Source of the DNA: Deltaproteobacteria bacterium
Lineage (GTDB): Bacteria > Desulfobacterota > Desulfobacteria > Desulfobacterales > Desulfosarcinaceae
NCBI GenBank assembly: GCA_021824175.1
Contig: JAKALP010000005.1
Span: forward strand, 212,335-276,334
Reading direction: 5' to 3'
DNA: 64,000 nucleotides
Part shown: one piece after another, positions 1 through 7,355 of the stretch
How positions within the stretch are numbered: position 1 is the first letter of the stretch
How the letters are laid out: every line of letters begins with the position of its first letter
Program-made: the position numbers and the translations under genes
Notes under the pieces: model-generated
What the model was told of the DNA's origin: nothing
The model's input: the letters and a program-made list of their open reading frames with translations, nothing else
The model's database searches: none

Positions 1-171
1 TAACCCCAGGGATCGCGTTTCAGTCAGATTGTAAAGGCCCTGCAATTTGCCTTCTTCATTGCGCTTTCCTCGTGAGGTCCAGCCGCCATGGTCGATACCA
101 AGCTTGATGGCGGTATCGAGAGCCGCCAACTCCACGCCGGTTTGTCCGCTTGATATGATTTTTCGGACCAC
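1..171 (-). CDS. Partial YpsA-like (SLOG) / putative molybdenum carrier protein, 3' end outside window
   Basis: The minus strand encodes 57 residues from a GTG at 171 and runs off the window edge. The N-terminus reads KIISSGQTGVELAALDTAI, then GIDHGGWTSRGKR and YNLTET. This follows the pattern of the circularly permuted YpsA/SLOG family annotated as 'putative molybdenum carrier' (GGQTGVD..ALD.A...GI.HGGW.P.GR). An in-frame TGA lies just upstream of the GTG, and a weak purine stretch precedes it by about 8 bases, so GTG is the likely start. Relative to the family the usual Asp after GQTGV is Glu here. Family assignment is fairly secure; the function (nucleotide or cofactor binding) is only inferred and the C-terminus cannot be judged. 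Confidence 0.7.
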   Translation of the reverse strand, partial: MVRKIISSGQTGVELAALDTAIKLGIDHGGWTSRGKRNEEGKLQGLYNLTETRSLGL

Positions 172-507
172 GGATGGACCTCACTTCTCCAATACTGTGT
201 CGCGCTGTTGATCCCGTGTTGGCAGCTGTGAAGGTTGGGATGGCTTCAGCTGTTAAAATGGGAAAAATCGAAAGAAAAAAGTGCGACGCATGCAAAGCGT
301 GTTGATCAATAACGAGCCAATGTATATAGAATCAAGTGCAGATAGGGTCAAGAAATAATTCGTCTTTCGCCCCGTGCCGGAATAAGTGTGAATGCCCGTC
401 GCAGTTTCCTAACCCGGCGGGAGCGGACGACAACAAATGTAAAGACAGGGTGCCAAACCGAGAACCAATGAAAGATTTCTTTCCATTTTAGTGCAAAGGG
501 AGATTGC
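172..507. other. Intergenic region between divergent genes
   Basis: No gene is supported here. The region separates the minus-strand YpsA-like gene from the plus-strand cyclase gene, so both promoters should lie in it. One sigma-70-like pair is listed separately at 302-330. A minus-strand open frame covering 56-295 overlaps the YpsA-like gene in another frame and has no recognisable domain. Confidence 0.5.
302..330 (+). promoter_or_regulatory. Possible sigma-70 promoter for the cyclase gene
   Basis: TTGATC (302-307) and TATAGA (325-330) are separated by 17 bases. The leader to the ATG at 508 would be about 170 bases, which is long. The match is moderate and was found by eye only. Confidence 0.3.
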
Positions 508-1410
508 ATGCCGGACTCCTCTCAAAAATGGCTGACGATCTTGTTCGCCGACATCGCCAACAGCACCCGATTGTATGAGCAGTTGGGTGATGAGCAGGCG
601 CGATCATTGATTGCGTTATGCATGGATTTGTTGATTGCCCAGACCAAGACTAAAAAAGGGGCGGTCATAAAAACCATTGGCGATGAGGTATTAAGCACCT
701 TCAGCTTTCCCGATCAAGCCGCGGCCGCAGCCATATTGATGCACGAGAAGGTGTCCGCGGATGAAACCCTGGCCAGCCAGCACCTCCAGTTGCGCATCGG
801 GATTCACCATGGACCGGTCATTGAGGAGGATAGCGACATCTACGGTGATGCCGTCAATATTGCGGCTCGCATGGTAGGGCAGGCCAAAGCCGGCCAAACG
901 ATCACCAACGCACTGACATTGGAATTCATGGGGCACCGCTATAAATCAACGGCTCGTTTGGTGGATCAAACCAGGGTCAAGGGAAAGATTCATCCCATAG
1001 ATCTTTACGAATTGTCCTGGGGCCACCCAGAAGATATGACCATGATCACCACAGTCACGGGCAGAATTGTGGATGGCGCTGGGGAAGATGCGACGTTGTT
1101 GCTTGACACTCAGGAACGGCAATTCATCGTCAACCAGGAGCACCCCGTTATCACCATGGGACGGGATGCGGTCAACACCATCAAAATAGTTGATCCCAAG
1201 GTTTCCCGCCTGCATGCCCGCATCGAACTAAGAAAGGATAAATTTGTCCTCATCGATCAGAGCACTAATGGTACTTTTCTCATCGATGAACAAGGAATAG
1301 AAGTACTCCTCCGCCGTGATGAAATTACCCTGCCTGAGAAAGGAACCATTGGACTCGGAGAAAAAGCTCTGTCCGGTTCGCCTCTTTGCGTCCAATTTAA
1401 GAAGCTATGA
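508..1410 (+). CDS. Class III nucleotide cyclase fused to an FHA domain
   Basis: 300 residues. Residues about 8-170 form a class III adenylate/guanylate cyclase homology domain. The two metal-binding Asp are visible as D15 in FADIANST and D59 in KTIGDE, and the GDAVNIAARM motif supplies the Asn/Arg positions. Residues about 205-295 form a forkhead-associated domain with the GR-x-S-x2-H and STNGTFLI signatures, which bind phosphothreonine peptides. There is no signal peptide or membrane segment, so it should be cytoplasmic. It probably makes cAMP or a related nucleotide under control of a Ser/Thr kinase, but no kinase is encoded nearby. The ATG is preceded by AAGGGAG at good spacing. Substrate specificity cannot be settled by eye. 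Confidence 0.88.
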   Translation: MPDSSQKWLTILFADIANSTRLYEQLGDEQARSLIALCMDLLIAQTKTKKGAVIKTIGDEVLSTFSFPDQAAAAAILMHEKVSADETLASQHLQLRIGIHHGPVIEEDSDIYGDAVNIAARMVGQAKAGQTITNALTLEFMGHRYKSTARLVDQTRVKGKIHPIDLYELSWGHPEDMTMITTVTGRIVDGAGEDATLLLDTQERQFIVNQEHPVITMGRDAVNTIKIVDPKVSRLHARIELRKDKFVLIDQSTNGTFLIDEQGIEVLLRRDEITLPEKGTIGLGEKALSGSPLCVQFKKL

Positions 1411-1424
1411 ATAAATGAAACATT

Positions 1425-1892
1425 CTATCGATGTTCAACCAAATGGTGGCGTTTTGGGCCGGAAATGAAATAATAGCCCCCTTCGTCATATTCGATGTAT
1501 GCAGCCAATTTCAGAAGCACGCGTTCTGTAAATTTGATTCGTTGCTCTCCACGTTGGAGGTAGAGATTGTCTTTAGAAACAAACAACTGTTCCGGTTTCA
1601 GGATTAGGCCCTCTCCAGTATTGAGAAGCAAGTTCACTTCTTCGTTGATGTCCACATCCACTACAAAAATCGGGGTTTCTTCATATCGGAAGTAAACCTT
1701 TTCATGCACGTTATCCCGCATTTGCTCAACAAAATAGCCATGCTTATCGTAACGGATGGATGAGTTGAAGTGATCAATGATCTTTTTGTGTTTGAAAGGG
1801 CCGCCCGCATTGTGCCATCTTCCGAACCGATCCATCCAAAATACCGCATCCTCTTTTGCGATCACCATTTCCTGCAGTTTTTCCTCAACCAT
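1425..1892 (-). CDS. DUF1285-like conserved protein
   Basis: 155 residues from an ATG at 1892, which is preceded by GAGGGG; a TTG four codons upstream is a poorer start. The pattern DRFGRWHNAGGPF..K...HF..SI..D.HGYF followed by V.FR.EETPIFVVDV resembles DUF1285. That family is small, cytoplasmic and of unknown function, found mainly in Proteobacteria. No membrane segment or signal peptide is present. It is convergent with the cyclase-FHA gene, their stops being only about 15 bases apart, and no operon partner is evident. Assignment rests on pattern memory and is moderate. Confidence 0.6.
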   Translation of the reverse strand: MVEEKLQEMVIAKEDAVFWMDRFGRWHNAGGPFKHKKIIDHFNSSIRYDKHGYFVEQMRDNVHEKVYFRYEETPIFVVDVDINEEVNLLLNTGEGLILKPEQLFVSKDNLYLQRGEQRIKFTERVLLKLAAYIEYDEGGYYFISGPKRHHLVEHR

Positions 1893-2213
1893 TGAACCCC
1901 TCAATCACCATTCGATTTAGCACTTTAGAACACAGCAGGCTTATACAAAGCATCTCAAAACAGATGTTCGGGCACGACGCTAAAACGGAACCGAGTTTTT
2001 GGCCCCAACCGCTGAGTCTTATGCCGGGGGGAACTCGCACTCAATGCGGCCAAGCACAGCGAAGAGCCAACAGGTTTATGTGGCTTTTTATCATACCCTG
2101 TTATGGAGGTTCAATAAAATGAAACAATCCGCCCTTGACATTTTCAAGGCCTCCACCTAATGATTTTCATTTATTGATTCGACCTTGCTTCTATGCATGG
2201 AAGGAGAAAAGTC
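1893..2213. other. Intergenic region upstream of asd with repeat debris
   Basis: No gene is supported. At 1943-1962 TACAAAGCATCTCAAAA resembles the left arm of the dispersed palindromic repeat described elsewhere in the window, and GTTTTTGGCCCCAA near 1994 resembles its core. The spacing is wrong for an intact copy. A plus-strand open frame of 88 codons (1856-2122) has no family resemblance and is probably spurious. Confidence 0.35.
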
Positions 2214-3332
2214 ATGCGAACAGTTGGTTTTGTGGGTTGGCGCGGCATGGTTGGTTCCGTTCTGATGGAACGCATGCGTGCAGAGAATGACTTCAAATAT
2301 TTTGCGTTTTCTTTTTTTTCCACCTCCCAGGCCGGTCAAAAGGGGCCTGATGTTGGCCAAGGGATCCAACCGGTGGAGGACGCCCATGATATTAAACGCC
2401 TTTCCAAAATGGATATCGTGCTGTCGTGCCAGGGAGGAGATTATACCCAGGCATGCTACAAACAGTTGCGCCAAAGCGGATGGAAAGGCTACTGGATTGA
2501 CGCGGCTTCAACCCTGCGCATGGAGCCTGACAGCGTCATCATATTGGATCCCGTGAACCGACATGTCATTGATGGGGCACTTAAAAATGGAATCAAAGAT
2601 TTCATTGGCGGCAACTGCACGGTGTCTTTGATGCTCATGGCGTTGGGGGGCTTATACGCCAACAACCTGGTAGAATGGATGACCTCCATGACCTATCAGG
2701 CCGCCTCGGGAGCCGGTGCGAAAAACATGCAAGAACTCGTGCAACAGATGCACACGATCGGTCAGAAGGCCGCGGGTCTCTTAGCCATGCCGGCTACGGC
2801 CATCCTGGATATTGACCGCAATGTTACCAGCACAATCAGATCCGACGATTTCCCAAGCGACAATTTTGGCGCGCCCCTGGCAGCCAGCTTGATTCCTTGG
2901 ATCGACCGGGCCATGGAAAACGGTCAAACCCGCGAAGAATGGAAAGGGTATGCGGAAACCAATAAGATTTTGGGCCGGCAATCCCAACTCATACCCATTG
3001 ATGGGCAGTGCGTACGCATTGGCGCCATGCGATGCCACAGCCAGGCCTTCACGATCAAGCTGACCAAGGACATACCGTTAAAGGAAATCGAAGCCATCTT
3101 GGCTGGACACAACTCGTGGGTCAAATTGGTCCCCAACACCAAAGAAGCGACACTAAAAGAGTTGACACCGGCCGCTGTATCCGGAACACTGAAGGTGCCA
3201 GTCGGCCGAATTCGCAAGATGCTTCTGGGAGGTAATTACCTCACGGCATTCTCTGTGGGCGACCAGCTGTTATGGGGTGCCGCAGAGCCTCTCAGACGCA
3301 TGCTTCATATTTTACGCGAGCATCTTTCTTAA
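2214..3332 (+). CDS. asd: Aspartate-semialdehyde dehydrogenase
   Basis: 372 residues. Reduces aspartyl-4-phosphate with NADPH to aspartate semialdehyde, the branch point to lysine/diaminopimelate, threonine and methionine. The N-terminus [18 protein letters not shown] is almost the E. coli Asd NADP-binding loop, and the catalytic Cys lies in [11 protein letters not shown] later [11 protein letters not shown] segment carries the conserved His. Length matches the E. coli type (367). The ATG at 2214 follows AAGGAG; an upstream ATG at 2193 lacks a site. It is monocistronic as far as can be seen. Assignment is firm. Confidence 0.96.
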   Translation: MRTVGFVGWRGMVGSVLMERMRAENDFKYFAFSFFSTSQAGQKGPDVGQGIQPVEDAHDIKRLSKMDIVLSCQGGDYTQACYKQLRQSGWKGYWIDAASTLRMEPDSVIILDPVNRHVIDGALKNGIKDFIGGNCTVSLMLMALGGLYANNLVEWMTSMTYQAASGAGAKNMQELVQQMHTIGQKAAGLLAMPATAILDIDRNVTSTIRSDDFPSDNFGAPLAASLIPWIDRAMENGQTREEWKGYAETNKILGRQSQLIPIDGQCVRIGAMRCHSQAFTIKLTKDIPLKEIEAILAGHNSWVKLVPNTKEATLKELTPAAVSGTLKVPVGRIRKMLLGGNYLTAFSVGDQLLWGAAEPLRRMLHILREHLS

Positions 3333-3452
3333 CTAAACTCGGTCAGTGGATCGTAAAGGCGGACCTGAATCACTCAAGCCTTGCGATCCACTGTCTTGCT
3401 GATAGGCCAACACTCCAAACAGCTTCCACGGCCACGATATCAAGGAGCATGG

Positions 3453-3674
3453 ATGAGCTTTGAAGAAAAAGATGATGATAGCCCCACCAGCGCAGTACCG
3501 CCCTTGGTGGTTGCAGACTATGGTGGTCGTCGCAAAATCTTTGAGCGTCGATTGGGTGATAAAACCGACCAAAAGAAGGATCGGCGATCAGGGCAAGAAC
3601 GACGGAGTGGATTTGACCGTCGCGGCATTGTGGAAGATGATAATTTAACCAATTCCGAAAAACGAAAAAAATAA
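3453..3674 (+). CDS. Small charged hypothetical protein with RRSG/DRR repeats
   Basis: 73 residues from the ATG at 3453, preceded by AAGGAG; the frame extends upstream but without a good start. The C-terminal half contains RRSGQERRSGFDRR, an Arg/Asp repeat often seen in short deltaproteobacterial proteins of unknown function. No signal peptide or membrane segment. It lies between asd and fabH, all on the plus strand, with gaps of about 120 and 245 bases, so co-transcription is uncertain. Function unknown. Confidence 0.55.
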   Translation: MSFEEKDDDSPTSAVPPLVVADYGGRRKIFERRLGDKTDQKKDRRSGQERRSGFDRRGIVEDDNLTNSEKRKK

Positions 3675-3919
3675 TCTCCAAGGATGAAGTTCAGCGCCGT
3701 TAGCCGCGAAATTGATATAGGCGTGCCCCAGCCCTAATTCAATAGACAATTATTGGTTCTTCGTTCCCGCCCCTGCCTCTAAACCCATTTGCACAATTCG
3801 TTTTTGACTAAAAACAGGTTTTATGATTAATAGAACGACTTTATTGGCATGGCATTTTCCAAGTAGTATTACAACATGTTGGAATTGATAGAAAACAATT
3901 TTGGGAGCATCAGAATCCA

Positions 3920-4912
3920 ATGCCATTTGCACACATAGTGGGTACCGGCTCGGCCATCCCGCAGCGCATTCTGAGTAATGCGGATCTGGAACGCATCGTC
4001 GACACCTCTGATGAATGGATCACTCGGCGCACTGGAATTAAAGAACGTCATGTCGCCATGGCCGACAACCATGAGTCTACCGCTGATTTAGGCTCCCGAG
4101 CCGCTCGCCGCGCCATGGAAATGGCCGGCATCACGGCGGACCTCATCGACATGATCATCGTCGCGACAGTATCCCCGGATCGCATTTTCCCTTCTGCCGG
4201 CTGCATGATCCAAAGAGAAATAGAAGCCAACAACGCAGTGGCGTTCGACCTATCCGCGGGCTGTTCAGGATTTGTCTATGCACTAGAGATGGCAAATAAC
4301 AGTATTAAAATGGGCCAGTCGCGCAATGTGCTGATAATCGGCGCCGAAAGGCTTTCATCCGTTACCAATTGGCAAGACCGCAGCACTTGCGTGCTTCTGG
4401 GGGATGGTGCCGGGGCAGTCCTGTTAAGCAGTCAAGAAATGGCTGGTGGAATCTTATCCACCCATATCAAATCAGATGGCCGCCTATGGGATTTGCTTTA
4501 CGCCGACAAAGGCAACCCTCCGCTGCCGGCAAGTTTGGAAGGCATCACCACCATTCCATTTCACCTCAAGATGGAGGGTAACCGACTTTTTAAGCAAGCT
4601 GTGCCTTCCATGGCCAATATCGCTGAACATGCGCTGGCCCAAAACGGATTACGCCTCGAGGATATCCAACTTGTCATTCCACACCAGGCCAATCTGAGAA
4701 TTCTTCAAGCTGTTTCGGAACGGCTGACTATTCCCATGGAGAAGTTCTATACCAATTTGCAAAAGTATGGGAACACATCCGCCGCCTCCATTCCCTTGGC
4801 CATGGACGAAGCATTTCGGGAAGGTCGCATCAAACGAGGAAATCATGTCTTATTAGTCAGTTTTGGTGCAGGATTAACATGGGGCGCAGCTGTATTGCAG
4901 TGGACCATATAA
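3920..4912 (+). CDS. fabH: 3-oxoacyl-ACP synthase III (KAS III)
   Basis: 330 residues. Condenses an acyl-CoA, usually acetyl-CoA, with malonyl-ACP to start fatty acid synthesis. The catalytic triad is visible: Cys in DLSAGCSGFVYAL, His in IPHQANLRI and Asn in YGNTSAASIP. The N-terminal TSDEWITRRTGIKERH signature is typical of FabH. Length is close to that of E. coli FabH (317). The ribosome site is weak (GGAG about 13 bases upstream). It stands alone here rather than in a fab cluster, so it could serve a specialised starter unit, but the housekeeping role is the simplest reading. Confidence 0.93.
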   Translation: MPFAHIVGTGSAIPQRILSNADLERIVDTSDEWITRRTGIKERHVAMADNHESTADLGSRAARRAMEMAGITADLIDMIIVATVSPDRIFPSAGCMIQREIEANNAVAFDLSAGCSGFVYALEMANNSIKMGQSRNVLIIGAERLSSVTNWQDRSTCVLLGDGAGAVLLSSQEMAGGILSTHIKSDGRLWDLLYADKGNPPLPASLEGITTIPFHLKMEGNRLFKQAVPSMANIAEHALAQNGLRLEDIQLVIPHQANLRILQAVSERLTIPMEKFYTNLQKYGNTSAASIPLAMDEAFREGRIKRGNHVLLVSFGAGLTWGAAVLQWTI

Positions 4913-4959
4913 GCAAGGAAATAGAACCAATCCCTCCATCATGATCAGTCTTCGGGTAT

Positions 4960-5469
4960 TCATTCTGTAACGCCCAAATGCCCCCACAAATCGTCTATTC
5001 CCAGCCACTTTAACCTTAGCTGCAGAAACTCCGAGATGGTTGGATGATGCGGCATGCGTCGCAAATACATGCGCGCCTCGCTGGGCGTCTGACTTCCTTT
5101 GCGGGTGTTGCATCCTCGGCAGCAAGCTACGCAATTTTCGAAGTTAGACGGCCCACCGCGCGATATGGGGATGATATGGTCAATGGTCATTTTACCGCCC
5201 CAGCGACCACAGTAGGCGCAAGTAAATTGATCTCTGACCAGGACATTGCGTTTGCTGAACGGTACGCGGCTGCGGTATACTGAACGAATCAACTTGATTA
5301 ACTTCATTACCGCAGGCAAGCGCACGATCGCTCCTTCCGCGCCTTGAATCCTGCGATCGGAGTAGCGCAATACAGTGACCTTATTATTTACCACCAACCG
5401 TAATGCCCGCCGCCAGTCTACCACATTCATGAAAGAGTAATCGGCGTTGAGCAACACACACGAAAGCAT
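4960..5469 (-). CDS. HNH endonuclease family protein
   Basis: 169 residues. The C-terminal half holds an HNH domain with zinc ribbon: CAYCG, then the catalytic MTIDHIIPISRGG and the second Cys pair in CCRGCNTRKG. The N-terminal region (VLLNADYSFMNVVDWRRAL, then V.VLRYSDR) matches the common bacterial stand-alone HNH proteins found in many genomes. These are not restriction enzymes in any demonstrated case, and the biological role is unclear. ATG follows GAGG. No methyltransferase or phage genes are adjacent, so a restriction or prophage role is not supported. Confidence 0.88.
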   Translation of the reverse strand: MLSCVLLNADYSFMNVVDWRRALRLVVNNKVTVLRYSDRRIQGAEGAIVRLPAVMKLIKLIRSVYRSRVPFSKRNVLVRDQFTCAYCGRWGGKMTIDHIIPISRGGPSNFENCVACCRGCNTRKGSQTPSEARMYLRRMPHHPTISEFLQLRLKWLGIDDLWGHLGVTE

Positions 5470-5653
5470 ACTTAACCTCGTTTTCAGCCATCATCCTTCC
5501 AGAAGAATCCATTGAAGCCGAAGTCTTGCCAGCTATATGCCATTGACCGCGCCGGGCATTCCTCCTCTTGGTAATTATACCTGCAACTACAAAAAGTTAA
5601 AATATTTTGCGTTGAACTTTCGGCCATGTCAATACTTTTAATCATTTTAACTG

Positions 5654-5672
5654 TTTGTCACTTAATGACAAA
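5654..5672. promoter_or_regulatory. Palindrome TTTGTCA-N5-TGACAAA, possible activator site
   Basis: Perfect 7-base arms (5654-5660 and 5666-5672) lie about 105 bases upstream of the sigma-54-like promoter at 5776. This is within the distance typical of enhancer sites for AAA activators. The link to any particular regulator is inference. Confidence 0.4.
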
Positions 5673-5775
5673 AACACCGAAATCACTGACAAAAAGCGGC
5701 AGTCCCCTTAGATTCCCGTTTGGGAGCCATTATTAACGCTTTGTTTTCACAAAAAAATGAGAGAAAAAGGTAGAA

Positions 5776-5791
5776 TGGCACACCTGGTGCA
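5776..5791 (+). promoter_or_regulatory. Candidate sigma-54 promoter
   Basis: TGGCAC-ACCTG-GTGCA gives the required GG-N10-GC spacing, with one mismatch to the -12 consensus TTGCA. Transcription would start near 5803 and the likely ATG lies at 5866. Confidence 0.55.
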
Positions 5792-5865
5792 TATGTAATC
5801 AGTGAACTGAGTACTGTCCGGACGTTGTTGCGATGATCGGAGCTACTGCGTGGAGCTGGAATTCA

Positions 5866-6231
5866 ATGATAGAATTTAAAGGTAGATATTATCAATTAAC
5901 CTGTAAGGCCGCGGTGGATGCTTTGATCCAATTCGATGGCGTGTTATTACATGTCTGGCATCTGTCCGATCCCTTTCACCGACTATTTTCAAGCGATGAA
6001 TTTTATCTGGATCGCCCCATCTTTAAAAATGGGCTGGTATTAAAACTTCCCAATGGCGGACGAATTGAAACAGACGACCGCGAAGCATTAGAGCAGTTGT
6101 CGCATAAACAGCCCAATTGCGGGTATTCACTGCCATGCCCATTGACCCAAAATTGGGTCCTCATCCTGCTGGGGGCAATCACTTTGGTACTGGGAACATT
6201 ATGGCTGGCCAAGAATGGCTTGCTCTTCTAG
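5866..6231 (+). CDS. Hypothetical protein with C-terminal membrane anchor
   Basis: 121 residues from an ATG at 5866 preceded by GGAG about ten bases upstream; an in-frame ATG at 5833 has no ribosome site. The first 95 residues are soluble, with no family recognised. The end is one hydrophobic segment (NWVLILLGAITLVLGTLWLA) followed by a short tail, suggesting a tail-anchored inner-membrane protein. A sigma-54-like promoter lies 75 bases upstream. It is convergent with the 6228-7349 gene, overlapping it by 4 bases. Function unknown. Confidence 0.6.
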   Translation: MIEFKGRYYQLTCKAAVDALIQFDGVLLHVWHLSDPFHRLFSSDEFYLDRPIFKNGLVLKLPNGGRIETDDREALEQLSHKQPNCGYSLPCPLTQNWVLILLGAITLVLGTLWLAKNGLLF

Positions 6232-7349
6232 TTGGGCCTTAGGCTTTCGCGAATACTTTGATGTACGTCATACAGATCGTTGCTTTTCCCCAAATGGTCC
6301 TCAATCCACCCAACCGGTACACCATAGAGATCCGATAGTGCTTTTAAGGCCTCCGACAAGGAATTGTGGTGATGCTGTTCATCGCTCCAGTACTTGTCAG
6401 GACGACGGGGGTCGTAAAAAGCAATACCCTTTTGAATTACGGGCAAATTGCTTGGCAGGGTATAGCCATTGGGAGGACGGACAACTTGTGAGCTGACTTG
6501 GAGTTGGCCCTGTTTTTCAACCAGCGACGAAGAAGCGCCATTTAGGGGCGTTATGCTCTGGCCAGTCATCAAATTGTCGGCTTTACTTCCCCGGTCAACG
6601 ATCGCATTTTGATCGGTTGGCACGGCGTTGATCGGTTCAGTTGATTGCGATGCCCCTTGCGCCGATGGTTGGGTGAGAGATAAAGGTTGCTGCAATCCTT
6701 GTTCAGCCTGTTTTGCAGCGGCGGCCTCTTTGTCATAAGCAGCCAATAGTTTGCCGTGAACAATTCCCAAATCATTTTCATCACCGATATTGGCTTCAAT
6801 CCATGAAACAGGTTTACCGTACATTTTGGATAATGCTTCCATCGCGGCGGCCATGGTACCGTGCCGGGAGGATTTCGATGCCCAGTAGCGCTGAGGACGG
6901 TGAGGGTCATAAAGTTTGATATTCCGATTACTTTCTGGCGCACCGCGATCTATTTGAATGGCTTGCTCTGACGAATCTTCCAGGTGGGGGTTGGTAGCCT
7001 TGGCGGGTTGTTGAACAACGACATTTGTCGGTACGGGTGTTGGGTGCGCCTCAAGTGGTGACTGCTTCTTGATTTCTGATGATGTGACATTTTCTTTTGG
7101 TTCTAATCCGGATCTTTCAATTCGAGCGACTATCTCCTTGGCATATCGAATTTCAACGCTTTGAGTCCCTTTGAGAATAAAATGAATATAGCGCTCGGAC
7201 TCCCACACCCTATCCGATTCTTCTACAGTGCCATCCTTGAGAATCACGCGGTCGCAGAGTCCTTGGGTAGCAAGAAACGGCAAGCAGATTATAAATAATT
7301 GCAAAGTCATTTGAAAGAATGACGAGTTCATGGCGCGATTTTTCATCAT
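6228..7349 (-). CDS. Secreted protein with two copies of a YDPxRPxxYW domain
   Basis: 373 residues with an N-terminal hydrophobic signal-like segment ending near Cys32. Residues about 33-80 (RVILKDGTVEESDRVWE.. then EI.YAKEIVARIE) look like a short beta-rich domain. Two similar domains of about 58 residues follow at 145-204 and 311-367: each starts YDP.RP..YW, continues with M/L..AL..LYG.PV.WIE and ends with GxxNDLxxVH. The linkers are Pro/Gln/Ser-rich and low complexity. It follows the ExeA-OmpA fusion gene by 6 bases, so the two are almost certainly co-transcribed and probably function together at the cell wall. No family name recognised. Confidence 0.75.
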   Translation of the reverse strand: MMKNRAMNSSFFQMTLQLFIICLPFLATQGLCDRVILKDGTVEESDRVWESERYIHFILKGTQSVEIRYAKEIVARIERSGLEPKENVTSSEIKKQSPLEAHPTPVPTNVVVQQPAKATNPHLEDSSEQAIQIDRGAPESNRNIKLYDPHRPQRYWASKSSRHGTMAAAMEALSKMYGKPVSWIEANIGDENDLGIVHGKLLAAYDKEAAAAKQAEQGLQQPLSLTQPSAQGASQSTEPINAVPTDQNAIVDRGSKADNLMTGQSITPLNGASSSLVEKQGQLQVSSQVVRPPNGYTLPSNLPVIQKGIAFYDPRRPDKYWSDEQHHHNSLSEALKALSDLYGVPVGWIEDHLGKSNDLYDVHQSIRESLRPN

Positions 7350-7355
7350 TGAATA

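Larger units (their letters stand above)
5470..5865. other. Intergenic region with candidate sigma-54 control elements
   Basis: No gene is supported. The region is AT-rich and holds a 7-bp-arm palindrome at 5654-5672 and a sigma-54-like promoter at 5776-5791, listed separately. It separates the divergent HNH gene (minus) and a small membrane protein gene (plus). Confidence 0.5.

Noticed and set aside
4960..5469. Restriction-modification or phage HNH nuclease
   Set aside because: No methyltransferase, specificity subunit or phage gene lies nearby; stand-alone HNH proteins of this type are common in chromosomes.
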